DNA of 63,746 nt, taken from NCBI GenBank assembly GCA_020446505.1, contig JAGREN010000027.1, positions 1-63,746 on the forward strand, read 5' to 3'. The stretch comes from Novosphingobium sp. GTDB taxonomy: Bacteria > Pseudomonadota > Alphaproteobacteria > Sphingomonadales > Sphingomonadaceae. The notes beneath the pieces are model-generated. The model made no database searches, was not told the origin of the DNA, and saw only the letters and a program-made list of their open reading frames with translations. The translations under genes were made by a program, and so were the position numbers. This document shows, in pieces, positions 54,603 through 63,281 of the stretch (positions are counted from its first letter, which is position 1; every line of letters starts with the position of its first letter).

Positions 54603-54626
54603 ATTTCTGCACTCAAGGTCAAAATT
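54603..54626. promoter_or_regulatory. Island operator copy between MDR and thiolase-like genes
   Basis: TGCAC-tcaa-GGTCA-AAATT on the plus strand (54608-54626), or TGACC-ttga-GTGCA-GAAAT on the minus strand. It lies 67 bases from the MDR start and 45 bases from the divergent thiolase-like start. Confidence 0.55.
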
Positions 54627-54671
54627 GCTCGACAGCACCGAAGCGAGTTGATAGCCATATGAGCACAGCAC

Positions 54672-56168
54672 ATGCCTGATCAGTTTGATCTACTGCCGAT
54701 CATCGTCGGCGTCGGTCAGGTCAATGACCGGCCCGCCAATCCGCTCGACGGCATGGATCCGGTCGCGCTGATGATCGAGGCACTGCGTCGTGCGCAAACC
54801 GATGCAGGCGCACCACTGCTTGCCTCGGCGGATACCCTTGCGACGGTGAAGCAAATTTCCTTTGCGCAGATCTGGGATTGCGGGGCGCAGGTCGCGAGAG
54901 CCATCGGCGCGACCGAGGCGACAGTCAGCGAGACCTTGCTGCCAAGTGGCGAAAGTCCGGTCCGCCTGCTTAATGACGCAGCAAACCGGATCGGTTCGGG
55001 CGAAATCGAAGTTGCGCTGGTCTGCGGTGGCGAGGCGCTGCGCACGGCTGCAGCGCATGTCGCGGCAGCCGAACAAGGCCGCAAACTCGATCCGGTGCGC
55101 GAAGCCAGGCACCGTGTTCGCACGGGTTATGCTGCGCAGCATAGACTTGTCGCACCAGTTGATTTCTACCCGCTCTACGAGAACGCCTTGCGCGCATCGC
55201 TCGGGCAATCGCTCGAAGAGGCGCAGGCGGAGAGCGGCACGATCTGGTCGCTTTTCTCGCAAATTGCTGCAGGCAATCCACACGCCTGGATCAGGGAGGG
55301 CAAGACAGCCGGAGAGATCGCGAAGCCATCGCCCGGCAATCGCATGATCGCCTTTCCCTACACCAAGCTTCAGGTTGCCAACAGCGCGGTCAATCAGGGC
55401 GCAGCATTTATCGTTACGAGTGTGGGCAAAGCTCGCGGGCTGGGCATTCCACAATCGCAATGGGTCTTCGTCGGCAATGGCGCTGGCGCGAACGAACCGG
55501 AAGATGTGCTGATGCGCGACCGGTTCGATCACAGTACCTCGATGGAAGTAGCAATCCGCAAGGCACTGGAACTGAATGAGGTCGGCCCGGCGGAACTCGA
55601 CGCAGTGGAACTCTACAGTTGCTTCCCCTGTGTGCCGAAGATGGCGCGGCGGATCATCGACTGGCCGCTCGACAAGCCTGCGAGCGTGTTTGGCGGACTC
55701 ACCTTCGGCGGAGGCCCGGTCGGCAACTACATGTCGCACGCCATCGCCTCGATGACCGATCTCTTGCGGGCCGAAGGTGGAACGGGCCTGTTGTTCGGCA
55801 ACGGCGGCATAGCCACGCGCAACCACGCGATCGTGCTTTCCAGCCAGCCGATAGCAGCCGCAGCATTTCCTCGCAGTCATGATTTTCAGTCCGAGGCGGA
55901 TGGCTCACGCGGCCCGATACCGGCGCTGGCTCCCAACCATGTCGGCCCGGCCACCATCGAGACATGGACGGTCTTTTTCGGGCGCGACGGAACGCCTGAT
56001 TCAGGGGTCGTCGTAGCACGAACACCGCAAGGCGAACGCACGCTCGCATGGCTTTCTCTGAATGACTGCGCCAGTCTCACCTCCAACTCGAACGCCTGTC
56101 GGGAACCGGTTGGACGAGCGGGCACAGTCGTTGCCGAAGAGAGCGGGCGCTGCTGGCAATTTTCGTGA
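54672..56168 (+). CDS. Thiolase-like protein of the TLP1 type with C-terminal extra domain
   Basis: 498 residues. Thiolase fold with IIVGVGQVNDRPANPLDGMDP at the start and the C-terminal addition typical of thiolase-like protein type 1. No nucleophile cysteine: the loop after ETLLPSGESP lacks it. The GHPxG region is GGGPVGNYMSHAI. Around residue 400 the extra C-terminal domain begins (GPATIETWTVFFGRDG). Its chemistry is undefined; CoA-related binding or a non-thiolytic C-C reaction is likely. Single gene; divergent from the MDR operon and convergent with the crotonase gene. Confidence 0.82.
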   Translation: MPDQFDLLPIIVGVGQVNDRPANPLDGMDPVALMIEALRRAQTDAGAPLLASADTLATVKQISFAQIWDCGAQVARAIGATEATVSETLLPSGESPVRLLNDAANRIGSGEIEVALVCGGEALRTAAAHVAAAEQGRKLDPVREARHRVRTGYAAQHRLVAPVDFYPLYENALRASLGQSLEEAQAESGTIWSLFSQIAAGNPHAWIREGKTAGEIAKPSPGNRMIAFPYTKLQVANSAVNQGAAFIVTSVGKARGLGIPQSQWVFVGNGAGANEPEDVLMRDRFDHSTSMEVAIRKALELNEVGPAELDAVELYSCFPCVPKMARRIIDWPLDKPASVFGGLTFGGGPVGNYMSHAIASMTDLLRAEGGTGLLFGNGGIATRNHAIVLSSQPIAAAAFPRSHDFQSEADGSRGPIPALAPNHVGPATIETWTVFFGRDGTPDSGVVVARTPQGERTLAWLSLNDCASLTSNSNACREPVGRAGTVVAEESGRCWQFS

Positions 56169-56196
56169 GATCGCCGGTTGCGGAGCGCGCCGGAAA

Positions 56197-56988
56197 TCAG
56201 GTCTCCCGCCCCTTGCGCCGGTTCTGGTTGTCGATGAAATCCTGCATCTGGACAGTCGGCTCATCGGAGAGGAATGCCGATGCGAAACTATCAATCCCGG
56301 CCGCAACGGCTTCATTGAGAGGCAAGTGTTCCCATGAGTGGATAAGCTGCTTCTGCAGCCGCACGGCAATGGGCGCGCAGGCCATGATCTTTTCGAGAAT
56401 GACACGCACGGCTGCGTCGAGGGCGCTCTCGGGAACCAGTCGATCGATAAGGCCCCACGCCAAGGCGTCTCGTGAAGATACATTCTCGCCAAGCAGCAGC
56501 ATCTGGCGCGTGCGCCCCCAGCCGATCAGCATGGGCAGCAAGGCCGCTTCGACCACGGAAGGTATGCCCAGTTTGACTTCGGGCATTCCGAACTCTGCAT
56601 TTTCAGAGGCGATCCGGAAATCGCAACAGGCCGCGATCTCGAGTCCTGCCCCGAAGGTGTAGCCGTTGATGCGCGCGATGGATGGAACCGGCAGCGACCG
56701 GATCGCGTCGCAGCACCGATGCACCCTCGTAATGAATGCTCGGGCCTCGTCAGGGCCGGCAAGCGTGGCCATCTCCTTGATGTCTGCGCCGCCGATGAAA
56801 GCCTTGGGGCCTGTCCCGGTCAGGACTACCGCGCGAAGGTTTTCGTCTTGGGCCAGATTGGCGATCGCACGCTCCAGCTCCTCCATCAACTCGCTGTTGA
56901 GCGAGTTCAGCCTCGAGGCATTGTCGATCACGACCGTTACGACGAGGCCGCCATCAAGCCGTTCCCTGTCCAAGCGTACTTGCTGCAT
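56197..56988 (-). CDS. Enoyl-CoA hydratase/isomerase family protein
   Basis: 263 residues from ATG 56988, preceded by AGGGA; an in-frame ATG at 57024 would add 12. Crotonase motifs: PKAFIGGADIKEMATLAGP (first loop) and NGYTFGAGLEIAACCDFRIASENAEFGMPEVKLGIPS (second loop). Both glutamate positions of hydratases look occupied or near (GLEIAACCD, PEVKLGIPS), so a hydratase is plausible. It is divergent from the hydroxyisobutyrate-dehydrogenase-like gene; only degenerate operator-like matches are present in that gap (for example GTGCA at 57075). Confidence 0.88.
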   Translation of the reverse strand: MQQVRLDRERLDGGLVVTVVIDNASRLNSLNSELMEELERAIANLAQDENLRAVVLTGTGPKAFIGGADIKEMATLAGPDEARAFITRVHRCCDAIRSLPVPSIARINGYTFGAGLEIAACCDFRIASENAEFGMPEVKLGIPSVVEAALLPMLIGWGRTRQMLLLGENVSSRDALAWGLIDRLVPESALDAAVRVILEKIMACAPIAVRLQKQLIHSWEHLPLNEAVAAGIDSFASAFLSDEPTVQMQDFIDNQNRRKGRET

Positions 56989-57181
56989 TCCCATCCGGTC
57001 CCTCGCCAGCCAGTTCGCTCGCATGGTGACAAGGTATGACCCGAAGCGCTAGGTGTCCGCACAACGTAAGCCCGGTGCAAAGATGATGGGCTTCGGCCCG
57101 GACGCATTGGGCTGAAGACTCGAACGGTGCCTCAATTCGGACTGCGGCGGCACCGCACATGGGATGGGAGGAAGCAAGGAC

Positions 57182-57964
57182 ATGAAAGTCGGTTGGATCG
57201 GACTTGGCGAAATCGGCAAGCACATGGCTCTGCGCGTGCTGGACGCTGGCCACGATCTTGTCGCCTACGATCGCGGAGCCGGCAAGGAGGAGGTCGCCGC
57301 AAAGGGCGCCAGGATGACCAGCGATTACGCGGCCCTCGCGGCCGGTTGCGAGGCGCTCTGCCTGTGCCTGTTCAGCGATGCGCAGGTGCGCGACGTTCTG
57401 TTCGACCAGGGCACATTGGCGGCAATGCAGCCAGGCAGCGTTCTTGCCATTCACACGACCGGATCGCCTGCCCTCGCCCGCGAAATTGGCGAACGCGCGC
57501 CGCCAGGCGTCTCGGTGCTCGACGCCTGCTTCAGCGGCGGACCGCACGAGACGGCCAACGGCGACCTGACGCTGATGGTCGGCGGCGACGAGCAGGTGCT
57601 CGAAAAGGCACGGCCCGTGCTTTCGACCTATGCATCGCGCATCAACCACATGGGGCCGCTCGGGGCCGGGCAAACGCTCAAACTGCTGAACAATCTCCTC
57701 TTCGCGACGAACCTGATGCAGGCTGCCGAAATCCTCGACATCGCCAGGACCCAGGGGCTCGATCCCCAGTTCGCGGCGAAGGTGATCTGCCAGTCCAGCG
57801 GCGGCTCCATGGCGATGGGCCTGCTCCAGAATGGACCAGCGGAACTGACCCTGAATGCTGCGCGGCATTACATGGTCAAGGACGTCGATGCCGCTTCCGA
57901 GGCCGCGAAGGACACGGGGATCGATGTGTCGACCTTCCGGAAGACACTGGACTATTACCGCTAG
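57182..57964 (+). CDS. NAD(P)-dependent oxidoreductase, 3-hydroxyisobutyrate dehydrogenase family
   Basis: 260 residues, ATG 57182 with GGGAGGAAGGA. Dinucleotide-binding MKVGWIGLGEIGKHMA; FSGGPHETANGDLTLMVGG substrate loop; and the catalytic lysine region GAGQTLKLLNNLLFATN. The family oxidises beta-hydroxy acids. Followed directly by an MFS gene (stop and GTG adjacent), so it is the first gene of a two-gene operon, possibly handling a branched-chain or 3-hydroxy acid intermediate. Confidence 0.9.
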   Translation: MKVGWIGLGEIGKHMALRVLDAGHDLVAYDRGAGKEEVAAKGARMTSDYAALAAGCEALCLCLFSDAQVRDVLFDQGTLAAMQPGSVLAIHTTGSPALAREIGERAPPGVSVLDACFSGGPHETANGDLTLMVGGDEQVLEKARPVLSTYASRINHMGPLGAGQTLKLLNNLLFATNLMQAAEILDIARTQGLDPQFAAKVICQSSGGSMAMGLLQNGPAELTLNAARHYMVKDVDAASEAAKDTGIDVSTFRKTLDYYR

Positions 57965-59155
57965 GTGGAAGGAGCCTCCACCTCATCAACCGATCTACGG
58001 GCAGGTCTCAACACCGCGGGCAAGATCGCGGTCGTGCTCGGCGGCGTCTTGCCCGGCATTGCCACGGGGACGATCTCGGTCATGCTGCCGGGCATTTCCG
58101 ATGCCTTCAGCGACGGCGGCAACGACCTGCAGATCAAGATGGTGGCAACGGCGGCGGGCCTCGGCATGATGGTCGGCGCGCCGCTCGGTGGTTATCTGTC
58201 AGACCGTCTGGGCAAGATGCCGGTGCTGGCTTTCGTGACGCTGCTCTTCGGCCTTGCCGGGTCTGCCGCCGTGTTCGCTGGCGCCCTGTGGCATCTGATT
58301 GCCTTGCGGTTCGTCATCGGTTTCTGCTCCGGGACGATATCGGTCTGCTACCTCGCGCTGATCGGCGATGCATTTCAGGATCAGTCGCAAAGCCGCTGGC
58401 TGGGCTACAACGGGGCGGCGGCCACGTTCGTGCTGATGCTGCTCAATCCTGTAGCCGGGGCGCTGGTTGATACCGGCTGGCGCAACGGATTTCTCATCTA
58501 TGCGCTGGCGTTCCCGACATTGGGTCTCGTGTTTGCCGGGGTTCCGCGTGGCCGGAGCAATTTCACGAAACCAGATGCCAGAAGCGAAGCGGGCAGCGCA
58601 TTCAGAATGCCCTGGGCCGCGATGGTGCTTGCGATAGTCGCTGGCACTATCGCGACCGGCACGATGCTCTACTGGCCGTTCCGGTTGCGCGAAATAGGAG
58701 TGACCTCGGCGCGCGACCTCGGCTTCTATGTGTTGCCCAATGTCCTGCTGGTCGGCATTTCCGCGTTTCTCTATGGTTTTGTGCGACGCTATCTTGCGAT
58801 GGCCCAAGTATTCATGGCCTGCGGCTTCTGCTCCGCGCTCGGCCTCTCGATCATCGCCTTTTCGACACATCCGTCACTCACGATGGTCGGGCTGGCCATC
58901 GAAGGCATTGCAGTCGGGCTCATCACGCCCAACCTCACCATGTTCACGATTTCGCTCTCCACCGAGGCGACACGAGCCCGCACACTCGGCGTAATGAAAG
59001 GCGTCTACTTCGGCAGCCCGTTCCTCACGCAATTCGTACTCGAATGGGTTAGTGGACAGTCGGGTCCGGCTGGCGCGCTGTTGGCCATTGCAGGCATGTC
59101 GACCGGCCTGGGCATTTTCATGGTGCCCAATGCGGTGCGCCGGCCTCGAACCTGA
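57965..59155 (+). CDS. MFS transporter
   Basis: 396 residues, twelve membrane segments, starting with GTG one base after the dehydrogenase stop. The first transmembrane region GKIAVVLGGVLPGIATGTISV and the TM2-3 loop APLGGYLSDRLGKMPVLAFV are MFS-like. It differs from the two other MFS proteins of the island in length and motifs. No recognisable substrate. Very few ribosome-binding features, so translation probably depends on coupling to the preceding gene. Confidence 0.88.
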   Translation: MEGASTSSTDLRAGLNTAGKIAVVLGGVLPGIATGTISVMLPGISDAFSDGGNDLQIKMVATAAGLGMMVGAPLGGYLSDRLGKMPVLAFVTLLFGLAGSAAVFAGALWHLIALRFVIGFCSGTISVCYLALIGDAFQDQSQSRWLGYNGAAATFVLMLLNPVAGALVDTGWRNGFLIYALAFPTLGLVFAGVPRGRSNFTKPDARSEAGSAFRMPWAAMVLAIVAGTIATGTMLYWPFRLREIGVTSARDLGFYVLPNVLLVGISAFLYGFVRRYLAMAQVFMACGFCSALGLSIIAFSTHPSLTMVGLAIEGIAVGLITPNLTMFTISLSTEATRARTLGVMKGVYFGSPFLTQFVLEWVSGQSGPAGALLAIAGMSTGLGIFMVPNAVRRPRT

Positions 59156-59239
59156 GGGCCTGGTCAGACGCAACCGAAAGCTACCCTTTGTGAAAGATGG
59201 ACAGGGAGGACGCTCCCGCCCCTGCTTCCCCGGCACTCT

Positions 59240-60412
59240 TCAATCAACAGCCAGCACGGCATCCAGAAAGACATAGCTGGCGATCGGCTTGAACCACGCC
59301 ATTTGAGGTTCCTCGACGAAGCGCAGGCCCGGCAGACGCAAAAGCCGGTCGAGAAAGGCGCGGGCTTCCGCGAGGCCAAGCTGCGCGCCGGGGCAGCGGT
59401 GAGGACCGTCGCCAAAGCTCATGTAGCCGCTTCCCGGTGTCTTCGTGGCCGCGCGGTGCGGATCGACGAGGTGCGGGCAGGGGCCGGTAGCCGCCTCGTC
59501 GGTATTCGCCTTGCGCACGTCAATGGTGAGCGAGGTGCCGGCGCGCACGAGACCGTAGCCCGGCAAATCGATGTCGGCAGCGGCGTAGCGTCTGATGTAG
59601 CCCACGATCGGTTCAAGCCGGAGGATCTCGTCGATGATTGCCAATTGCACCTGTGGTCCGGAATTGCGGAACTGATCGGCCAGGTCGGGATTGTCGATCA
59701 TGTACCAGGTGCACATCACGATCAGCTCGCGCGTCGTCACCATTCCGGCGAAGGCATAAGAGCGCACCTCGGTGTGGATGAGCTGGTCCGATGCTCCGGC
59801 ATCGAGCATTCGCGAAATCACGTCATCGCGGCGGTGCTCCCGGCGAGCCTCGATTGCGGGCAGCACATCCGTCTCGAAAAATTGGCGAACCGCCTCGTCC
59901 GTTTCGGATTTGACCGGGCGGTTCGATGCGGGATCGGTATTGATGGTGTCCCTGATCCGGCGCGTGATCACCGGGAGATCGGAATGATCGAGGCCGAGCA
60001 CTTCGGCGGCAACCGCCACCGCGTATTCGAAGGCCATCTGGTCGAGCCGGGCCGTTTTTTCCGAAGCGATCCGGGCAACGATGCTCTCCGCAGTCGCTTC
60101 CATGATCGGTTCGTAGCGATCCTTGATCGCCCGCAGAGTGAAGAACGGTGCGACTGCCGCGCGACGCTTGCGGTGACGTTCGCCGTCGAGGTGGAACAGC
60201 GTCATCCGGTCTTCGTCGACCGGCTGGCTTTCAGAGACGCCGGCACCCGATTGCAGTACGTCGGTGCTGCGCAGGAGCGCGCTGGCCGCCGGAAACGTCT
60301 TGATCGCACTGGCCAGCTTCGCCGGCGAAGTCGACTCGGTGGCGAGCTTCGCAGTCTTGGTTCCAGGCCCAATATTTAGACCTTCCATCAGGCTATCCGT
60401 CCTGTCCGACAT
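59240..60412 (-). CDS. Cytochrome P450 with atypical I-helix (AGMVTT)
   Basis: 390 residues. Haem ligand Cys340 in FGDGPHRCPGAQ, ExxR at 262-265 (EILR). The I-helix motif is A222-G-M-V225-T-T: the usual acidic residue (AG[DE]T) is replaced by valine, as seen in some P450s with altered proton delivery. The product is not the CYP101 type of the first P450. No ferredoxin or reductase is adjacent, so a partner comes from elsewhere (perhaps the 22.2-kb ferredoxin). A weak operator-like match lies at 60460. Single gene at the end of the island. Confidence 0.9.
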   Translation of the reverse strand: MSDRTDSLMEGLNIGPGTKTAKLATESTSPAKLASAIKTFPAASALLRSTDVLQSGAGVSESQPVDEDRMTLFHLDGERHRKRRAAVAPFFTLRAIKDRYEPIMEATAESIVARIASEKTARLDQMAFEYAVAVAAEVLGLDHSDLPVITRRIRDTINTDPASNRPVKSETDEAVRQFFETDVLPAIEARREHRRDDVISRMLDAGASDQLIHTEVRSYAFAGMVTTRELIVMCTWYMIDNPDLADQFRNSGPQVQLAIIDEILRLEPIVGYIRRYAAADIDLPGYGLVRAGTSLTIDVRKANTDEAATGPCPHLVDPHRAATKTPGSGYMSFGDGPHRCPGAQLGLAEARAFLDRLLRLPGLRFVEEPQMAWFKPIASYVFLDAVLAVD

Positions 60413-61040
60413 ATCACTCTCACTTTGGCAGGTCGCATGGGCGCGCTGCTATTAGGACAAGGCATGATGTGCAGAATGCAGACCCTATGCGCAATCGGCA
60501 ATCCGGCACCGGATGGTCGTCCGCTTTCAGGTGCAACGACTGTCATACTCAATGACCGGAAAGTCGGGGCAAGCGGACGTCGCGCGCTTGTCCGGCGGCA
60601 GCGACGTTCGATCAGTTGCCAATCCTGATTTGGAAGACATGCATGCAACCGGGGAAAGCTACCGCTTCGTGGTGCCGCCACCTACAAAGACGCCGCGCTT
60701 CGGTTCCATGACACCGAAGCTTGCATGCCGCGTGGCAATGCGAATGAGCCAAGATTGCTGGATCGCGCGCTATTCTGGCCACATCGAGGCAGGGGAAACC
60801 AGACCCCATGTTTCCATACTCATTCCATAGGGAACGAGTGGCGCTGATCTAACGTTGAAAAGCTGGCGCACCCGACAATGCTAAAACTTCTGTCGCAGGC
60901 AGTGCCGGGACGTCCCTAACTACTCTGTAAAATCAGGGATTTGTCTTCTACCATGTTCACGGTTGATCGCCCCCGTTTGTCTGCATTTCGATCACCATGT
61001 GGGGTCGAAAGTTGGAACAATTTTATGGTGTGTATAACCT
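60413..61040. other. 628-base stretch without a recognised gene
   Basis: No convincing open reading frame: short open frames on both strands lack starts, ribosome binding sites and family matches. It holds a weak operator-like site, AGGCA-tgat-GTGCA-GAATG, at 60460-60478 (48 bases upstream of the second P450) and an imperfect 22-base palindrome, ACTCATTCCATAGGGAACGAGT, at 60818-60839. I saw no tRNA or tmRNA end although the integrase gene follows, so the integration target is not visible here. Confidence 0.5.
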
Positions 61041-62186
61041 ATGGCACTGACAGCATTGAAGGTGAAGAACGCCAAGCCCGGTCGCTACGTTGATGGGCGT
61101 GGCTTGTGTCTTTTCGTGAAGGAGAGCGGCTCCCGCAGCTGGGTCTTGCGGATGCAGCATAACGGCAGGCGGCGCGACTACGGATTGGGATCGGCGCTCG
61201 ATGTGACGCTGACCGAGGCGCGGGACGCCGCAGCCGCATTGCGCCGCCAGGTTCGCGCTGGGATCGATCCCGTTGCCGAACGAAGGAAGTCGCGCAAGGT
61301 GGTGCCGAGCTTCGAAACCGCAGCGCGCGAATGCTACGAGGCATTGAAGGACGGCTGGAAGAACCAGAACTATCGCAACTGGATTTCCAGCATGGAGAAC
61401 CACGTTTTCCCGCTGATCGGCAGGAAGCCCGTCGATCAGGTGGACAACACCCACGTCGTCGAGGTGCTCACGCCCATCTGGCTCGAAATCCCCGATACCG
61501 CCCGCAAGATTCTCCAGCGTATCGGTGCCGTGCTCGACTTCGCGCATATCAAGGGATGGCGCGAGGAAGAGGCCGCGCTGCGCTCAGTCCGCAAGGGCTT
61601 GCCACGCCAGACCGACAAGGTCGAGCACTTCAAGGCCATGCCCTATGCCGACATTCCGGCGTTCATGAAGGAGTTGGCGAACGCATCACCCACCACGGGC
61701 CGCGATGCCCTGCGGTTCACCATCTATAACGCCGTGCGGTCGAGCGAGACGCGCAAGGCCGTCTGGACCGAGATCGACCTCGACAAGGCGGTCTGGACCA
61801 TCCCCGGCGAGCGCATGAAAGCAAAGGAAACGCATGTGGTGCCGCTCTCTAGGGCAGCGGTTTCCATTCTGCTTCGGCGCTGGAAACTGCGCACGAGCGA
61901 CGATGGCCTCGTTTTCTCGAACAATGGCGAGAAGCCCATCAGCGACATGACGATGACCAAGCTATTGCGCGACGCAGGGATCAAGGGCGCAACAGTCCAC
62001 GGCTTTCGTTCGGCATTCACCGATTGGGCAGCGGAAAAGACCGACTTTCCGAAGGAAGTGGCAGACAAGGCATTGGCCCACAAACTGAGCAACCAGGTCG
62101 AGGCCGCCTACCGTCGCACCGACTTCTTCGACAAGCGGCGCGAGTTGATGGCGGTTTGGGCGGAATATTTGAATCCGGAATCATAA
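61041..62186 (+). CDS. P4-type tyrosine recombinase (integrase)
   Basis: 381 residues with an N-terminal DUF4102-like arm (LTALKVKNAKPGRYVDGRGL) and core. Catalytic residues: Arg233 in VRSSET, His320-xx-Arg323 in HGFRS, His347 in LAHKLS and Tyr357 in AYRRT. All active-site positions are intact, so it could be active. P4-like integrases usually insert into tRNA genes or other conserved sites. It marks the left end of an element that continues rightward or beyond the window. Confidence 0.93.
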   Translation: MALTALKVKNAKPGRYVDGRGLCLFVKESGSRSWVLRMQHNGRRRDYGLGSALDVTLTEARDAAAALRRQVRAGIDPVAERRKSRKVVPSFETAARECYEALKDGWKNQNYRNWISSMENHVFPLIGRKPVDQVDNTHVVEVLTPIWLEIPDTARKILQRIGAVLDFAHIKGWREEEAALRSVRKGLPRQTDKVEHFKAMPYADIPAFMKELANASPTTGRDALRFTIYNAVRSSETRKAVWTEIDLDKAVWTIPGERMKAKETHVVPLSRAAVSILLRRWKLRTSDDGLVFSNNGEKPISDMTMTKLLRDAGIKGATVHGFRSAFTDWAAEKTDFPKEVADKALAHKLSNQVEAAYRRTDFFDKRRELMAVWAEYLNPES

Positions 62187-62338
62187 CGTTCGAAGGTGCC
62201 ACAAGTGCAAAGCTATGCACGGCCCCGACTTCGACTAGATTTGGCTATCAGGTTCGTTACGATCCAATTCTTTGGCTGCTTCGCGGGCTTTTCGGACGCC
62301 GCAAGCCAATTCTGATATCGGATTATAGGGGGGTTACA

Positions 62339-63046
62339 ATGAAGTATTTGTGGACGGCAGGCCTAGTCCTAACGCTTGCGGCCTGTGGTCAAGCTCCGAA
62401 CCCAGCGCCCGAAGATGTTCAAGTTGAAGCTGGCTCAGTTGGCGATGCTTTCGATCCTGCAACAGCTGAGATTTCGTTGGACGCTTCACCGCAAAGCGAC
62501 ACGCAAATCCGGTTCGTTGTGACAACCAATCTTCCAACTCCGGTAGAGGTTATGGCTGGAGTAGCTTTGGCGGGTCAGAAGCCTGACGACGTCTTCATAG
62601 GTCACAGCGAGCGAGTTACACTTGCGTCCTCTCGCACCGAATTTGTCCTCGATACCTCCAGCGCTCGCAACGCGTTGCCGAGCGGAGAATATGATGCAGA
62701 GGTGAGTTTCTACCCACGTTGGGGAGCGGAGAATGGTAATCCAGCCGCAAAGACCGCACCCGAACTCGAAGCTACGGACAGGATCACATTGGGCGGTTCG
62801 GGAGAGGATCGCGCAGACGCCGAGCGCAGGAATGAGCTGCAACGTTGGGTAATGGGTAATATCGGCATGAATGTGCCATGGAATCGAGAGAACTTCGAGG
62901 CGCGGCTTGGTCCTGCGCAGAAGGGACCTTCGACAATGTCGAGATTGCACGACGCCTACTACTTCCCAGATGCTGATATGACCTTCCTGGTCAATCGCCT
63001 TAAGAACGAAGTGACGGTGTGGCGCGTGGGCGATGTGACAGAGTGA
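62339..63046 (+). CDS. Putative lipoprotein of unknown function
   Basis: 235 residues, ATG 62339 with GGGGGG upstream. Signal peptide MKYLWTAGLVLTLAAC gives a lipidated Cys16. No known domain; the mature part is beta-rich with an internal segment TQIRFVVTTNLPTPVEVMAGV. Compositionally it appears somewhat lower in GC than the core genome by eye. It lies between integrase and the two DNA-binding genes, so it is cargo of the element. Could be a defence-associated or surface protein; nothing supports a specific function. Confidence 0.7.
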   Translation: MKYLWTAGLVLTLAACGQAPNPAPEDVQVEAGSVGDAFDPATAEISLDASPQSDTQIRFVVTTNLPTPVEVMAGVALAGQKPDDVFIGHSERVTLASSRTEFVLDTSSARNALPSGEYDAEVSFYPRWGAENGNPAAKTAPELEATDRITLGGSGEDRADAERRNELQRWVMGNIGMNVPWNRENFEARLGPAQKGPSTMSRLHDAYYFPDADMTFLVNRLKNEVTVWRVGDVTE

Positions 63047-63080
63047 CAGGAGTCCGGTCGGCTTTTCCCTAAAGAGGGTT

Positions 63081-63281
63081 TCAATGCCACCGGTCTGAAA
63101 CTCGCAGCTCAACGAACTTCTGCAAGCTGGCAGTGGTAACGCGCGTTGCCTTGCCGATCTTCACCGTTTCGAGTTCGCCCGTCGCGATCAGCTGGTAGAG
63201 CTTCGTCCGCCCAACACCTATCATACGGGCAGCTTCATTGACCCTGACGCAGATCGGCTCGACAGGTTGATGGCCGCTCAT
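63081..63281 (-). CDS. Small helix-turn-helix protein, excisionase/MerR-like
   Basis: 66 residues: ICVRVNEAARMIGVGRTKLYQLIATGELETVKIGKATRVTTASLQKFVE is a MerR-type helix-turn-helix as in excisionases and DNA-binding proteins of integrated elements. The start overlaps the stop of the AlpA-like gene (ATGA). A recombination directionality factor or small regulator is likely. Confidence 0.8.
   Translation of the reverse strand: MSGHQPVEPICVRVNEAARMIGVGRTKLYQLIATGELETVKIGKATRVTTASLQKFVELRVSDRWH

Noticed and set aside
57075-57084. Operator-like GTGCA-AAGAT upstream of the hydroxyisobutyrate-dehydrogenase-like gene
   Set aside because: Only the right half fits the motif; the left half and tail do not. 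Too degenerate to count as a copy.
60460-60478. AGGCA-tgat-GTGCA-GAATG upstream of the second P450
   Set aside because: The spacing is right but the left half and tail match poorly. Kept as a weak candidate in the intergenic entry, not listed as an operator.
60513-60830. Open frame of about 105 codons between the second P450 and the integrase
   Set aside because: No ribosome binding site, no family resemblance and no support from neighbours; treated as chance.
60840-61040. tRNA or tmRNA gene next to the integrase as integration site
   Set aside because: No cloverleaf, CCA or conserved T-loop sequence could be found in the 200 bases upstream of the integrase.
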